Assembly: GCF_026230105.1 (NCBI RefSeq)
Contig: NC_079476.1
Location: forward strand, 2,439,209-2,503,208
Length of the DNA stretch: 64,000 bases
Direction of reading: 5' to 3'
DNA from: Diorhabda sublineata
Lineage: Eukaryota > Arthropoda > Insecta > Coleoptera > Chrysomelidae
Numbering within the stretch: position 1 is the first letter of the stretch; every line of letters begins with the position of its first letter. Position numbers and translations under genes: made by a program. The notes beneath the pieces are model-generated. The model searched no databases, was not told where the DNA came from, and saw only the letters and a list, made by a program, of their open reading frames with translations. Shown here piece by piece: positions 45,936 through 58,269 of the stretch.

Positions 45936-47556
45936 ATTTGCTGCGGTGAATAGTTTCCTGCAGTAATCAGATCAGCAGATGTATTTAAATATTCAGTAGC
46001 AGTAGCAGAAAAAGACTCTATTCCATTCATTCATTGATTCAATTGTAGAGGTTTGTCTTTAGTAATGGGCCTACTAATCGGGATACAATTAGTCGTTGAA
46101 GAAATACAAAAATACTATTTTTGATCGGTCTTCCTTCCAGTCAGCGGTTGGGGAATACCTCACTCCAAACACAGAGTCAAAAACTAAAAAAACATTAGAA
46201 AAAAACAACTCACATTGACACAGATCGTAGACGGAATGCAGGAAATATCGCGCCAGCGGAATGTAGACTTTTTGTACAGTCAGGTGATTCCCCGTCCAAC
46301 TTAATGCGAAGAAAACCCTTTCAGAATTGTCAAACAAACGATAATGCAACTTATTAGTCTCATATTATTCATAATACAAATCGTATCATAAGTTTGTCAA
46401 CTAGAAAAGTGTTTTATTAAATTAAATATACTTGGAAATTTGTGGAAAATATTCTAATATACGATTCTGGTATGTACTGTACTGTATTTTCAATGGGATA
46501 CCCTAAAAGTAGGAAAATCCTTTTAATTTCACAGTAGATTCAAATTGGAAGACTGATTTAAGTAGATCAAAGTGTTAAGAATAAAAATGTACTATGAAAT
46601 ACGATCTCATATAAATAAGTTATTATGTTTAATTGTTAGGTAACAAATGTAAGAAATTTATTTTATAAAAAAAATTAATCGTTTCTGTTTTCTTTTTGCT
46701 TCATATGTTATTTTGACAACGAATGTCTTTGTATAAGTTAAGTTATCAATAATAACTTATAGATACATATTCGAGAAAGGCGAAATTTATAAAAGGTTAT
46801 TATAATTACTACTGCTTTAAATTCGCGGATTTTTGAAGTACAAAATTTGTATCACATTTATCCAAAGCTCAATCAAATCGAGCGAACGATCTGCCTGCTT
46901 TCACTAGGAGCTGACGAACTAGAACTACTACGCCAAAGACTAAGTGATTGTATTCTTACTTTAAATGAAAAAGCGTGTTTCCAAATTGTTTATAATTCAT
47001 TTTATATCAAGTGGAAAAGCTCAGTTCAATACATATTCATCCTTATTACTATATTTCCAGTTGGCAATAATATTTTTGCGTTAAGCAAATTTTAAAATAA
47101 CTATTCGTTCAAATTTAACATTATTTTTCTTATAAATAACAAAACGATATCTAATGTACCAGGAAATACCCTTGATGAAGCGTGGTAAATCTTGACAGTT
47201 AGGTTTACACGCTTCAAACAAAGTTCAACTCAATTTGATTCAATTTGTTTAATTCAATCAAACTTTGGTTGAGCTACTAAAAAGTTGATCAATTATGTTG
47301 AACCTAACTTTCCCACGGATATTTTGATTCAACTTTCGTTCCAAATCGATTTTGAAATTCGGCCGGTGAGATTTTAAATATGGGGCGCTTCAATTATTTC
47401 CAAATTCTAGATATTGGAAAACAAATCAGTTAGATAGTACATCGCAATATCAAATAATTTTACGAATAGAAAATTTATTTCATTTATTCTTTTTAATTAT
47501 CATTAGATTTATATCACATTCCAATAAAACATTAACTAAGGATAACCGGTTATCAA
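45936..47556. other. Intergenic sequence, nothing recognised
   Basis: The open frames at 46089-46349 (minus) and 46847-47095 (plus) show no family resemblance. The region ends at the start of the 420-bp array. Confidence 0.4.
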
Positions 47557-50494
47557 TTATTTTCAGTACGAGGTCTGGTTATTGAATAACGAGACTGCGC
47601 GCCCAGAGGGGGCCCTAGACGGGTGGGGTATCTAGATATCTTGTCTATGCACGTCCCAAAACAAGTTTCCGACACTATTATAGTTTTTTGCAGTAGTGGT
47701 TTTCGTATGGACCTCGTTAGTGAAGTAACTTTATTTTCACTCGTAGGAATTGCCGTAAAACCGTCCTACTCGTGAAAACAATATTACTTTACTCACTTGC
47801 ATAAATAACTATTAGTTTTTTTCTATGAAAATCAGTTTAAAATCGCGTGGAGACGTTTCTAATATTTTTTCCAATAAACTGTGATCATACAATGCGTATA
47901 GTAAATTGTTTTGTAACATTAAATTTCCATGGTGTATCCGCTTTCTGACAATAACTTTCTCGATGTGACTAAGACTTATTTTCAGTACGAGGTCTGGTTA
48001 TTGAATAACGAGACTGCGCGCCCAAAGGGGGCCCTAGACGGGTGGGGTATCTAGATATCTTGTCTATGCACGTCCCAAAACAAGTTTCCGACACTATTAT
48101 AGTTTTTTTGCAGTAGTGGTTTTCGTATGGACCTCGTTAGTGAAGTAACTTTATTTTCACTCGTAGGAATTGCCGTAAAACCGTCCTACTCGTGAAAACA
48201 ATATTACTTTACTCACTTGCATAAATAACTATTAGTTTTTTTCTATGAAAATCAGTTTAAAATCGCGTGGAGACGTTTCTAATATTTTTTCCAATAAACT
48301 GTGATCATACAATGCGCATAGTAAATTGTTTTGTAACATTAAATTTCCATGGTGTATCCGCTTTCTGACAATAACTTTCTCGATGTGACTAAGACTTATT
48401 TTCAGTACGAGGTCTGGTTATTGAATAACGAGACTGCGCGCCCAAAGGGGGCCCTAGACGGGTGGGGTATCTAGATATCTTGTCTATGCACGTCCCAAAA
48501 CAAGTTTCCGACACTATTATAGTTTTTTTGCAGTAGTGGTTTTCGTATGGACCTCGTTAGTGAAGTAACTTTATTTTCACTCGTAGGAATTGCCGTAAAA
48601 CCGTCCTACTCGTGAAAACAATATTACTTTACTCACTTGCATAAATAACTATTAGTTTTTTTCTATGAAAATCAGTTTAAAATCGCGTGGAGACGTTTCT
48701 AATATTTTTTCCAATAAACTGTGATCACACAATGCTCATAGTAAATTGTTTTGTAACATTAAATTTCCATGGTGTATCCGCTTTCTGACAATAACTTTCT
48801 CGATGTGACTAAGACTTATTTTCAGTACGAGGTCTGGTTATTGAATAACGAGACTGCGCGCCCAAAGGGGGCCCTAGACGGGTGGGGTATCTAGATATCT
48901 TGTCTATGCACGTCCCAAAACAAGTTTCCGACACTATTATAGTTTTTTTGCAGTAGTGGTTTTCGTATGGACCTCGTTAGTGAAGTAACTTTATTTTCAC
49001 TCGTAGGAATTGCCGTAAAACCGTCCTACTCGTGAAAACAATATTACTTTACTCACTTGCATAAATAACTATTAGTTTTTTTCTATGAAAATCAGTTTAA
49101 AATCGCGTGGAGACGTTTCTAATATTTTTTCCAATAAACTGTGATCACACAATGCTCATAGTAAATTGTTTTGTAACATTAAATTTCCATGGTGTATCCG
49201 CTTTCTGACAATAACTTTCTCGATGTGACTAAGACTTATTTTCAGTACGAGGTCTGGTTATTGAATAACGAGACTGCGCGCCCAAAGGGGGCCCTAGACG
49301 GGTGGGGTATCTAGATATCTTGTCTATGCACGTCCCAAAACAAGTTTCCGACACTATTATAGTTTTTTGCAGTAGTGGTTTTCGTATGGACCTCGTTAGT
49401 GAAGTAACTTTATTTTCACTCGTAGGAATTGCCGTAAAACCGTCCTACTCGTGAAAACAATATTACTTTACTCACTTGCATAAATAACTATTAGTTTTTT
49501 TCTATGAAAATCAGTTTAAAATCGCGTGGAGACGTTTCTAATATTTTTTCCAATAAACTGTGATCATACAATGCGTATAGTAAATTGTTTTGTAACATTA
49601 AATTTCCATGGTGTATCCGCTTTCTGACAATAACTTTCTCGATGTGACTAAGACTTATTTTCAGTACGAGGTCTGGTTATTGAATAACGAGACTGCGCGC
49701 CCAAAGGGGGCCCTAGACGGGTGGGGTATCTAGATATCTTGTCTATGCACGTCCCAAAACAAGTTTCCGACACTATTATAGTTTTTTTGCAGTAGTGGTT
49801 TTCGTATGGACCTCGTTAGTGAAGTAACTTTATTTTCACTCGTAGGAATTGCCGTAAAACCGTCCTACTCGTGAAAACAATATTACTTTACTCACTTGCA
49901 TAAATAACTATTAGTTTTTTTCTATGAAAATCAGTTTAAAATCGCGTGGAGACGTTTCTAATATTTTTTCCAATAAACTGTGATCACACAATGCTCATAG
50001 TAAATTGTTTTGTAACATTAAATTTCCATGGTGTATCCGCTTTCTGACAATAACTTTCTCGATGTGACTAAGACTTATTTTCAGTACGAGGTCTGGTTAT
50101 TGAATAACGAGACTGCGCGCCCAAAGGGGGCCCTAGACGGGTGGGGTATCTAGATATCTTGTCTATGCACGTCCCAAAACAAGTTTCCGACACTATTATA
50201 GTTTTTTTGCAGTAGTGGTTTTCGTATGGACCTCGTTAGTGAAGTAACTTTATTTTCACTCGTAGGAATTGCCGTAAAACCGTCCTACTCGTGAAAACAA
50301 TATTACTTTACTCACTTGCATAAATAACTATTAGTTTTTTTCTATGAAAATCAGTTTAAAATCGCGTGGAGACGTTTCTAATATTTTTTCCAATAAACTG
50401 TGATCACACAATGCTCATAGTAAATTGTTTTGTAACATTAAATTTCCATGGTGTATCCGCTTTCTGACAATAACTTTCTCGATGTGACTAAGAC
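47557..50494 (+). repeat. Tandem array, 420-bp unit, seven copies, each with a mariner 5' end
   Basis: The landmark 'tacgaggtctggttattgaa' starts at 47567, 47986, 48406, 48826, 49246, 49665 and 50085; steps are 419 or 420 bp. Copies are almost identical, differing in a T6/T7 run and a few bases near 'gatca(t/c)acaatg'. The last copy ends at 50494 before 'ggaaaacgag'. The first 135 bp or so of each unit match the mariner 5' end at 3293, with its inverted repeat. The remaining 285 bp do not match that mariner. No long open frame. Confidence 0.95.
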
Positions 50495-51006
50495 GGAAAA
50501 CGAGCGTAAAAAATTACCAAAAAACGCAAGCTATTCAAAACTAAATTGATCGTTGGAAACGATTGAACTTTAGCCCTCTTACAACTTTGACGAATTTCCA
50601 CCTGGCTTGCACGCGACTATGAAAAATGACAAAACTTGCGAACAAAAAAAAACAGAAAGAATATACTCTACTGAATCGTGCGTTATAGTCTTTTGAATAA
50701 AAGCCCCAATCATTTTATTCAGGTAGCAGGCTTCTATTATAACATTGTAAACGTGTCTACAGTTAAGCCCATATACATTTTCGAGCAAAAAAGATTTTGA
50801 TGAGCATTCTTCTTTGTATAGAAACGTATAATAAAACATTCTTTAAGGTTATTACATTTCAATATATAATTAAATTGGAAGATTTGTATGAACTAAAGCT
50901 CAAAATATAAACTAAGATTCGATATATTAGCATGAAAACACAGAATATTTGAAAAGTCATCAAAAAATCTGATATAAAAAAACATATATAATTTGATATG
51001 GCTTTA
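50495..51006. other. Intergenic sequence, nothing recognised
   Basis: Short AT-rich spacer between the 420-bp array and the mariner relic. Confidence 0.4.
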
Positions 51007-51940
51007 TTATTTTTCAAAATATTTTCCATTTAGATCAATACACTTCGCATTTCTTTCCCTCCAATTGAGGTACCTCCAAAACATGTGATTTAAACGCATC
51101 AATTGTTTCTTCAGGTGTAGAATGTTCGATGTTTTGACTGTTGGAGAATGATTCGTCTTCTGCGATTGGTTTCCCTGATTTTTCCAAACACTTCTGGTAA
51201 ACAAATGCAGGTGTACCATTCAAAATGCACCATTCTACGTTACTCTAATGGAAGGGCTCCGACATGTCCAGTTATTCCTAAAAAATAGGCGACTTTTTGC
51301 TTCGAAGTGCTTCAAGCACCAGCAATATTAGTTTGGTTCGTCTTAACAAAAACCTATACAGCCGATTGTTGTTTAATTTCCGATTCATATGCATAGATCC
51401 ATGATTTGTTACCTGTCACGATCATTATAGACGTCTGAAGCACCGCGATTGAATTTTTTATCATTTCTTTGCAATATTCGACCTGGGCCTTCTTGAGGGA
51501 TTTCTAAATTATGAGGTATCCAACACGAACACATCTTTTTGATAGACAAAGATCTTGCAATATCAGTTTACACGCAGCATCGATGTTTTCTGGCACAAGA
51601 ACCGATTTTGGACGACTTTCACGAAAATCATTCTGTAGCTAAGTGCGACCACGATCGAATTCGGAAAACCAGCGAAATACGATGGCTAGAGATGGTTCTT
51701 CATCACCAAGAGTCGAAGCAACTTGATCGGCACATCGCTGTGGGTTTAATCCAAATCTAAAGTACGCAATATATTCGTTTTTATCTTCACCATCACTTCT
51801 TCATTTTTTTGAAATCTGGATCCACCAAAGTTCTTTAATTTTTAGACACACGTTCCTCAGATAAAGCCCACTGTATTTTTGTTTCTGAAGAATTATTGTG
51901 TTTCATCTAGTGTGGCATTCACTTGGATTACGTTACGAAG
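51007..51940 (-). pseudogene. Mariner-family transposase, near full length but decayed
   Basis: On the minus strand the reading order is complete. The HTH region gives 'GLNPQRCADQVASTLGDEEP', 'FRWFSEFDRGRT' and 'LVPENIDAACKLILQD'. The first catalytic block gives 'VTGNKSWIYAYESEIKQQSA', where the family has TGDESWI, so the catalytic D is N. Then come 'HLEVPQLEGKK'-like remnants and the C-terminal 'CIDLNGKYFEK' at 51007. The block with the second and third catalytic aspartates is mostly deleted (the sequence goes from 'FVYQKCLEKSGKP' to 'STPEETIDAFKSHVLEVPQ'). It is the same family as the copy at 28455. Confidence 0.88.
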
Positions 51941-53505
51941 AACACGGATTCTATTCATGATTTGTGGAGTACAACAGCTCCTGTTGTGATTGAGATCAGT
52001 TTCAAAAGAACTGAACGTATCCACCTCCTTAACAATCTACTAAGCCCTTATTGGATCGCTTTTCCGATATATCTTTCCTTTCTGGGGTACGTGTGGTGCG
52101 ACTGAAGCGAATCCTCAAACAAACAAACTCAAACAAACAAAAGAGAGATGCTAGATATTTACTCGGACTAAACCGGAGGAATCACTGCAGGGACTTATTT
52201 AATAGATTAAAAATTCTGAATCTCCATCTCTGAATCCATTTGCCTAAATGTTCAGATTTAGTTAAGGATTCAATAATTTACAATGCAAAAAAAGCACAAT
52301 CATTTGCCAATTGAAATCAAATCGATATCATCTTTTCCCACATTCAGACAAAACACTTCAAGAATAATATCCACATTAACTTTTCGTCAGTTTCTGAAAC
52401 ATGGCTGAAAGTAGTAATAAGACCGTATATAGCGAAACTCTCTGAAAAGTCATTTTTTTATCAGTCCGCCTTAGTCTGTTTGTTAGTATATGGCAACAAT
52501 GCAAACGAAATGCGCGTAACAGTAATATTTTAGCTCGAGGTGAAATTAATCCACGAAACAGGATAACTGAGGACTGCTAGAACTCTCTAAGGACCTCGTT
52601 GTTCCTTACTTGTCACACCGCGCAACCACTCCTCCCCATTGTTCTCCATTTGGACCATTCGTGAAGCTGAAGTGGAAGATGAACAAAAACAATGACTATT
52701 TTTGTTTCTCTTGTCGAGACACTGCAGAATGGAATTGAAATAGAGAGAGAGAGAGAGAAAAGTATATTAGCAGTATGTAAAATTAGATTAATAAGTATAA
52801 TTAAAAACAGACGCTTCGTAGTTCGAAATGAAGAAATTCTTTTCGAATTCAAGTAGCTATAATTGAAAATAATATAGTCAATAAACAACATATTATTTAC
52901 AGGTTTCGTTTGGACTATTCTAGACAATCTAAATTCAATTAACGAAATATTTTTGTAAATTATAAATTGATTGGATTTGATAATTGAAGAATTTTTTTTC
53001 TGTAGATATGAACTTTCGAGAGAGAATAGAGATCTAGTAATGAAATATGTATTCACAAAAAGTTATACAGTATTGAAACAAATTATTGCAACTAACTTCC
53101 AAACTACCAAGTCTCAAATGGATAGAACTTTATCATATAATTGAAGAGCTTAGTGGATGAAGATGTTATGAGACAAATAAGTGGATTCGAGATAATCAGC
53201 TTTAAAGTTTTTAACTTGTTCTTTTTCTCTACATAACACAATCCGCAGTTTTTTTGCATGTTGTTGTAGTTTCATTATTCAAAATATTTGTGCCTTATTG
53301 ACTTAGTTGTGACTTTTCAAATAAAAGAGAATTTTCAAAATTTATAGCACATGACATCTTCTTTCACCTACATATTTCCAAGACATGAATACGTATTAGT
53401 TGAAAAACTTGTTATGTCCATGTTCAACATCAACATTAAACTAAATAATTTACATTTAAGGAATAGGAATAGATTTATTGAAATCAAACAAATATAAGAA
53501 AAATA
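51941..53505. other. Intergenic sequence with a (GA)n microsatellite
   Basis: A GA run lies at about 52742-52760. The 147-codon minus-strand frame at 52613-53056 is open but has no recognisable motif and low-complexity I/S/L/F composition. It is not called as a gene. Confidence 0.4.
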
Positions 53506-53511
53506 TTTATT
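53506..53511 (-). promoter_or_regulatory. Candidate polyadenylation signal
   Basis: AATAAA on the minus strand about 47 bases after the stop codon at 53559. It fits the 3' end of the two-exon gene. Confidence 0.6.
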
Positions 53512-53558
53512 GAACAGATCTGTAAAAACATGACAAAAAAATTAATGCAAAATTATAA

Positions 53559-54497
53559 TCATGGTAAGAGATTTTTTTCATTTTCCTTATTGATCACCGA
53601 TTCGTAAAAATATTTATATTCATTTTTGATGTAAGGAAGTTGCTGTTGTAAGTTTTGAATTTTTTCTGAAGTCAAACTAGCTCCGGTTTCAGTGGTCCTT
53701 TCCAGGTCAACTTCTTCAACTTGGACGGGTTTCGTCGCACAACGATTCTGTTTCGACAAGTTGACTTTCTTGAAAAGAGTATACGGATCATAGCAATCCT
53801 TGTATAGGTATGAGCCAAATTCTTCAACTCTTATCCATTTTACCTCATCTCTGAAAGCTACTTTTTCAGTGAGAATGTTCTTTTTTCGATTGATGAGCTT
53901 CAGTTTTTTCGGGAGGTCTTTAAAATTTCTGAAGTGAGAAGTCATATCAGTAACATGGTTGTTTCTTCTACTGTTCTGTATAATATCTAATACTCTCAAA
54001 CAAGCCGACAAGTGTTGTTGTCTGGAAGCTCCCCTATATTCCTATGTTCCTCAAAAGAAAACGTTGAAAAAGTACCTTCTACGTTATCTTGCGGGAATCC
54101 GATATCGGCAAAAGAACAATACCAAAAATTATTCTCTAAAAAATGTTTCTATCTAATTAAATAAGATAATCTTACACTATTTTAAGTAGTTGTTTTGTTA
54201 GAACTAAAACACTTTTCATAAAAACTTCATTTGTAAACTAATGTTATTTTAATTTACGTTACCGGTAATCCGACTGTAAACCGATTGATTGATATTACTA
54301 ATTAGGAAAATCGAGGATGTACTCTATTATTAACTAATAAACACAAAGTATAACCTGTTGCATACAATTTCATATATTTAATTTTGTTTATCAAATTTAA
54401 TTTGTTTGCACTTACCGCTTGAGTTCCTGTTGTCACAAGAATCACTTTTCAATCTTTTAAGAGCTTCTCTAACCATACGTTTTCCTCTTGATTCCAT
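53559..54497 (-). CDS. Unrecognised two-exon gene, 169 residues
   Basis: Exon 1 (54497-54416) starts with ATG and reads 'MESRGKRMVREALKRLKSDS' to a consensus donor (G|GTAAGTG). Exon 2 (53986-53559) follows a 'gagtattag' acceptor. The phases match exactly: 82 + 428 bases make 170 codons including the stop, with no internal stop. The intron is 429 bp. The product is basic and hydrophilic, with 'FRNFKDLPKKLKLINRKKN', 'VKWIRVEEFGSYLYKDCYDP' and a C-terminal glutamine-rich helix ('KIQNLQQQLPYIKNEYKYF'). There is no signal peptide or membrane segment, so a nuclear or cytosolic protein is likely. I do not recognise a family. Correct splicing, an AATAAA signal and the long clean frame argue for a real gene among dead transposons. 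Confidence 0.7.
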
Positions 54498-55549
54498 TGT
54501 AGTTATTAAAACTATTTTCTGAATATTATTTTTTGAGAAAGAAACTATCAAGAAACACGTTACACATTAGAGAAGATATTTATAAACTACCTAGAGGTTA
54601 TCCATACAACTAAGACCTCATGTTCGTTAGTGGAAGAACATGCCATGATACTCAAGGTCGTAACTTTTAAAGTGGAAGAAGATGTCTTGTACCCATAGCA
54701 TGTTCTTTCATTACCAACTTGGCATCGACCTGTGCACATAACAACTTCATCCACTGAAAATAGCTTTAGTGGAAGGGTTAGCGAAAAGGGGAAACATGCT
54801 ATGTTTAAAGGAGAGAATAACATGTTCATCCACATGAAAATCTCGATTTCCTCAAAAATGTCACTTAACATGTTCATCTACTAAGCTCTTCAATTATGAG
54901 AAAACAAAACCAAAACGATATATTTTATGTATTAGAGTACTTACTCCAGAGGTCACTCTGGATCCAAAACTGCTCTGATACGAACACGTAGACACCAAAA
55001 AGCTGTTTGCGCGCTCTAGGCATGCCCAATGCCGATCAGTTGCGCATGAGGATTCGATATACACTTCACTGGTCAAATCTTACGTATGGAACCAACGTGT
55101 AGTGGCCCTGCATGAAGAAAGTCAAAAACTAGAGTGTAACTGGGATCCATGCTCCAACCAGAGCCCTCGAATCCAACTTTTCACCCAACAATACAATACG
55201 AAACCATGATAACGGCATATAGGCTGCTGAATATACTGTTTACACCACCACTATATCAGCATACACAATTATCGTCTTCAGAGACAAACTTTGTTATGGA
55301 AACTTAGCCTAGAGGCTGAATGTCCTCAACACGCAAGCATGCGAATAAGTGTCCGTTCATTTTGATTGTCAGTGTCCAAATGGCGTCTGCGACCGCTAAT
55401 AATCTGGGTTGTGAGGCACACATCAATGACAGAGGACTGTAAGGTCTCTGACCACCCACAATCCAACTATCGTAAACATAATCCATCCACGGTAAGGTGT
55501 TGGTCTGAAAGGACTGAAAGTTAAAACCTGATCACTCCTGACTGACTTA
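54498..55549. other. Intergenic sequence upstream of the two-exon gene
   Basis: The segment 54590-54895 has recurring 'gatgaacatgtt' / 'catgttctt'-like words. Its end (54855-54895) is an inverted copy of 53125-53170 ('aattgaagagcttagt' in both). No further gene was recognised. The promoter of the two-exon gene should lie just above 54497, but no TATA-like box is convincing. Confidence 0.4.
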
Positions 55550-57400
55550 TTGTCCTGGAAACTCATTATTTAATCAGAAACTTGAAAGACTACATTATAG
55601 ATTCTGCCTAGACTAATAGAAATTTTGAGAGGAAAGTATAATCTGAAACTTCTACAAAAGCAAATTTTTCTTACAGTTGAAAATGAGAAAATTTGGTTCC
55701 AATAAAACGGTTGTCCTGCATACAATAAACGTCATATTCAATTATTTAGAAAGTATTTCTGATACTAGGGTAATTCCTTCACGTAGTACGCTAGAAAGGC
55801 CTCCCAAGACAAAATAACTACCGCCAAATAATTTTGATGGGGTTGATCGAAACAAAATATTCATCGACATGGCTTTGGAAGAGCCTCAAATCGAATTAAA
55901 TGGAATGCAATTGAGTTTTGTGCTAGAAACTTAAACCCAAACGGTTTAAACATGAAACCATATCTTTAAAATGAATCTGGATACTGTTCAGCTGGAAGTG
56001 AATGGTACCCAAGGTCATTCACAACTCATCATGTCTGCTTAAAACAGTGAATGGATCCAGTATTCAATTTGATCTCATCCTCGTCACTTCTTCATAAAAA
56101 GAATCAAGAACCAGCGTAAAAGTGTTGTGGCTGGGCAATCAAAGCCTTTCTGATTGGCACGTCGAGCTCCAATTGATTATCAAAGGCCGATGTTCATGAT
56201 ATCTTCAGGCAAGCTCTGAGGCTTGCTCAAATGTTTGAACCGCGCTTCTGGAAGTGCTCAGCTTAATAGCAATACTTTTGGCTACACAAAAATGGCTTCT
56301 AGATTCATTGGTTGATTTGTCGATTAAAATATGACAAACTATTCCACTTCGTTGTAGCTCTGCTGTCTGAACATATTAAGATTACTGTATTTCTATGGAG
56401 TCAATTGAGTATCGCGCGTCCACATTCCATCACAGAGAAAACTTCGACTTGAAAGACGGTAGCTTCTTCCACAAGCAAGAAAAATTCGTGCAGAAGCCTG
56501 GTACTATTATTCAGTATAGCAGGATCAGATTTATCAATCTACTGCTCTTTATCAATGATTTGAACCTCCAAGAACTTATTATAAACGTAATTTGATCGCT
56601 GTTTATCAAATTTATTAGACGTTCACCTGGGGTTGCGTTCAGATTTTAGCATGATCCGTTGGTCTAACCTGTTGTTCTTGGAAGTCAATCAGTCTTCATG
56701 GCATCAAACTGTATAGTTAGATCCAAAGGTGGAAGACACAGCAGGACTTCAAAGGCACTCTTATTTTTGCTTCCTCCATACAGAGCCATCACTCGATGAC
56801 CCCGTACGTGAAAATAAGTTTGATCATTGATGATCTTAAGAAAAAGACCTTAAGATCATCAAGGAAAAGACATTTTTGCATGTCCAGGGGCATAGATGGT
56901 GTTTTTTATTTCGGTATCCACGTGTTCGTTCCAGAGTTACCCCCAGATGTTTTGCAGCTCTAAAGTATATATGGGTCACACCTGGGGCTGATAAAAAGAA
57001 GGAGCTATGTTTTTTAAAGATATCTTTAGCCCTTAGGACACGCACTACCTGTTCGCAGGGTCTTGCGAGGCGTTGGCGTCTTTGTCTAAGCAAAGAATTA
57101 TAGAGTCATCAACATAAGCTTGCTTCAACTATCAAGATATCAACGACCACAAGGTTGGAGACAAAACCTCACTCTGCGGCGGTCACTCAGTGTTGAGAAC
57201 GCTATTCATCTTATAAGACACGTCTCTCGAGTGCCCGAAAAAGTACCTATATCAAAAGGAATATTGTCAAATGCTTCTTCAATATCAAGTAATGTTACCA
57301 GATGGTGTAGAGCTAGGTCCGTAAACTTACCAGTCTGGTAGATATATTGTTGGGCATGTAATGGTCTATTTATTAACTCGTTTTCTTATAATACCGATCC
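55550..57400 (-). mobile_element. Jockey/R1-group LINE, decayed
   Basis: Read from 57400 downward, the minus strand follows the reverse transcriptase of Jockey-group LINEs. It gives 'VTLLDIEEAFDNIPFDIGTF' (57300), 'ALERRVL', 'AAKHLGVTLERTRGYRNKKH' with 'LCPWTCKNVF' (56930, the family 'VKYLGVTLD...WTCRRxF' block), and 'ALYGGSKNKSAFEVLLCLPP' then 'LDLTIQFDAMKT' (56780, the 'ALEVxLxLPPL' block). An RNase H-like remnant with many stops seems to follow, down to about 55900. The lower boundary is uncertain. Frame changes are frequent. Confidence 0.7.
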
Positions 57401-58269
57401 AACTGCCTCTCCATTGTACATATTTCGATCTATAATATAATATCCGTATAAGCCTGTTGAGATTTGGGTTTTTTAACTATAGCAGGATAACTAAATGTCG
57501 ATTGTAGGCATTAATCCTTTTTTTTTTGACAGGCGAAAATGCAAAAAACCGATATTTCACTTATATCATAATTTTAATCTTGTTTAAAGACTTCCAATTA
57601 CTTCCCGCTCTATAGAATATAACTAATTCCATATGAGATCATTCATGCTTATAAATATGCACCCCTCATTATAATTAAGTACTTTGGTACACAAACTTGA
57701 AATTCTTCATATTTAAATAACGAAGCTGGGTTCATCTTAAATTCTGCGGTTGTTGGGACATTATAAGTAGACATTCATTTAGGATTATAGAAAATGGATA
57801 ATGATAATTGTTTGTACACATATAATCTTTTATTTATTTTTTCTTGGCTTCCGTAAAGCCCGGATTGGATGCAACAATTATGAACCTCTAACATTTCATC
57901 ATTCTATTTCCAATGAAAGGTACAGCTACTAATTTTAAATACGAGAAGTATTATCAATCAAACCTAACCTTTAAACCTGAAGACGCTCAAAACAATTTAT
58001 TAGGACTCCTTTCTTTATAGAAGTGCAAGCCTATGCCTATGGAATCAGCTACCAAGGCACGTCTTTCTCGAGCACTACAGAAGTTCACGATCAATATCCA
58101 TGTGCTTGCTTTTTATAGGCATAAAAAAATATAAAAACTATTCTGATGAACTGGAATATCACATCGTAGAATATTCATTCTGGCGCAATTAAAGAGATAT
58201 AATCACTATTCGGTTGAGCTCATAGTGGTAGGGAGTGAGACGTAGTACAGTTTTATTTGTCTTGCACAC
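57401..58269. other. Intergenic sequence, nothing recognised
   Basis: AT-rich spacer before the 235-bp tandem array. No coding resemblance. Confidence 0.4.

Noticed and set aside
46847..47095. 82-codon plus-strand frame
   Set aside because: No recognisable domain, splice site or conserved motif.
47557..50494. Hammerhead ribozyme encoded in the satellite unit
   Set aside because: The conserved core word CTGATGA is absent from the unit; only an imperfect hairpin around 'ttttcactcgtagga' is visible.
52613..53056. 147-codon minus-strand open frame
   Set aside because: Low-complexity composition (I, S, L, F), no motif, no splice or poly(A) context, and it overlaps a GA microsatellite.
54011..54135. 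Alternative middle exon of the two-exon gene
   Set aside because: It opens in phase after exon 1 but runs into a stop near 54000 and has no usable donor, while direct joining to 53986 gives a clean frame.
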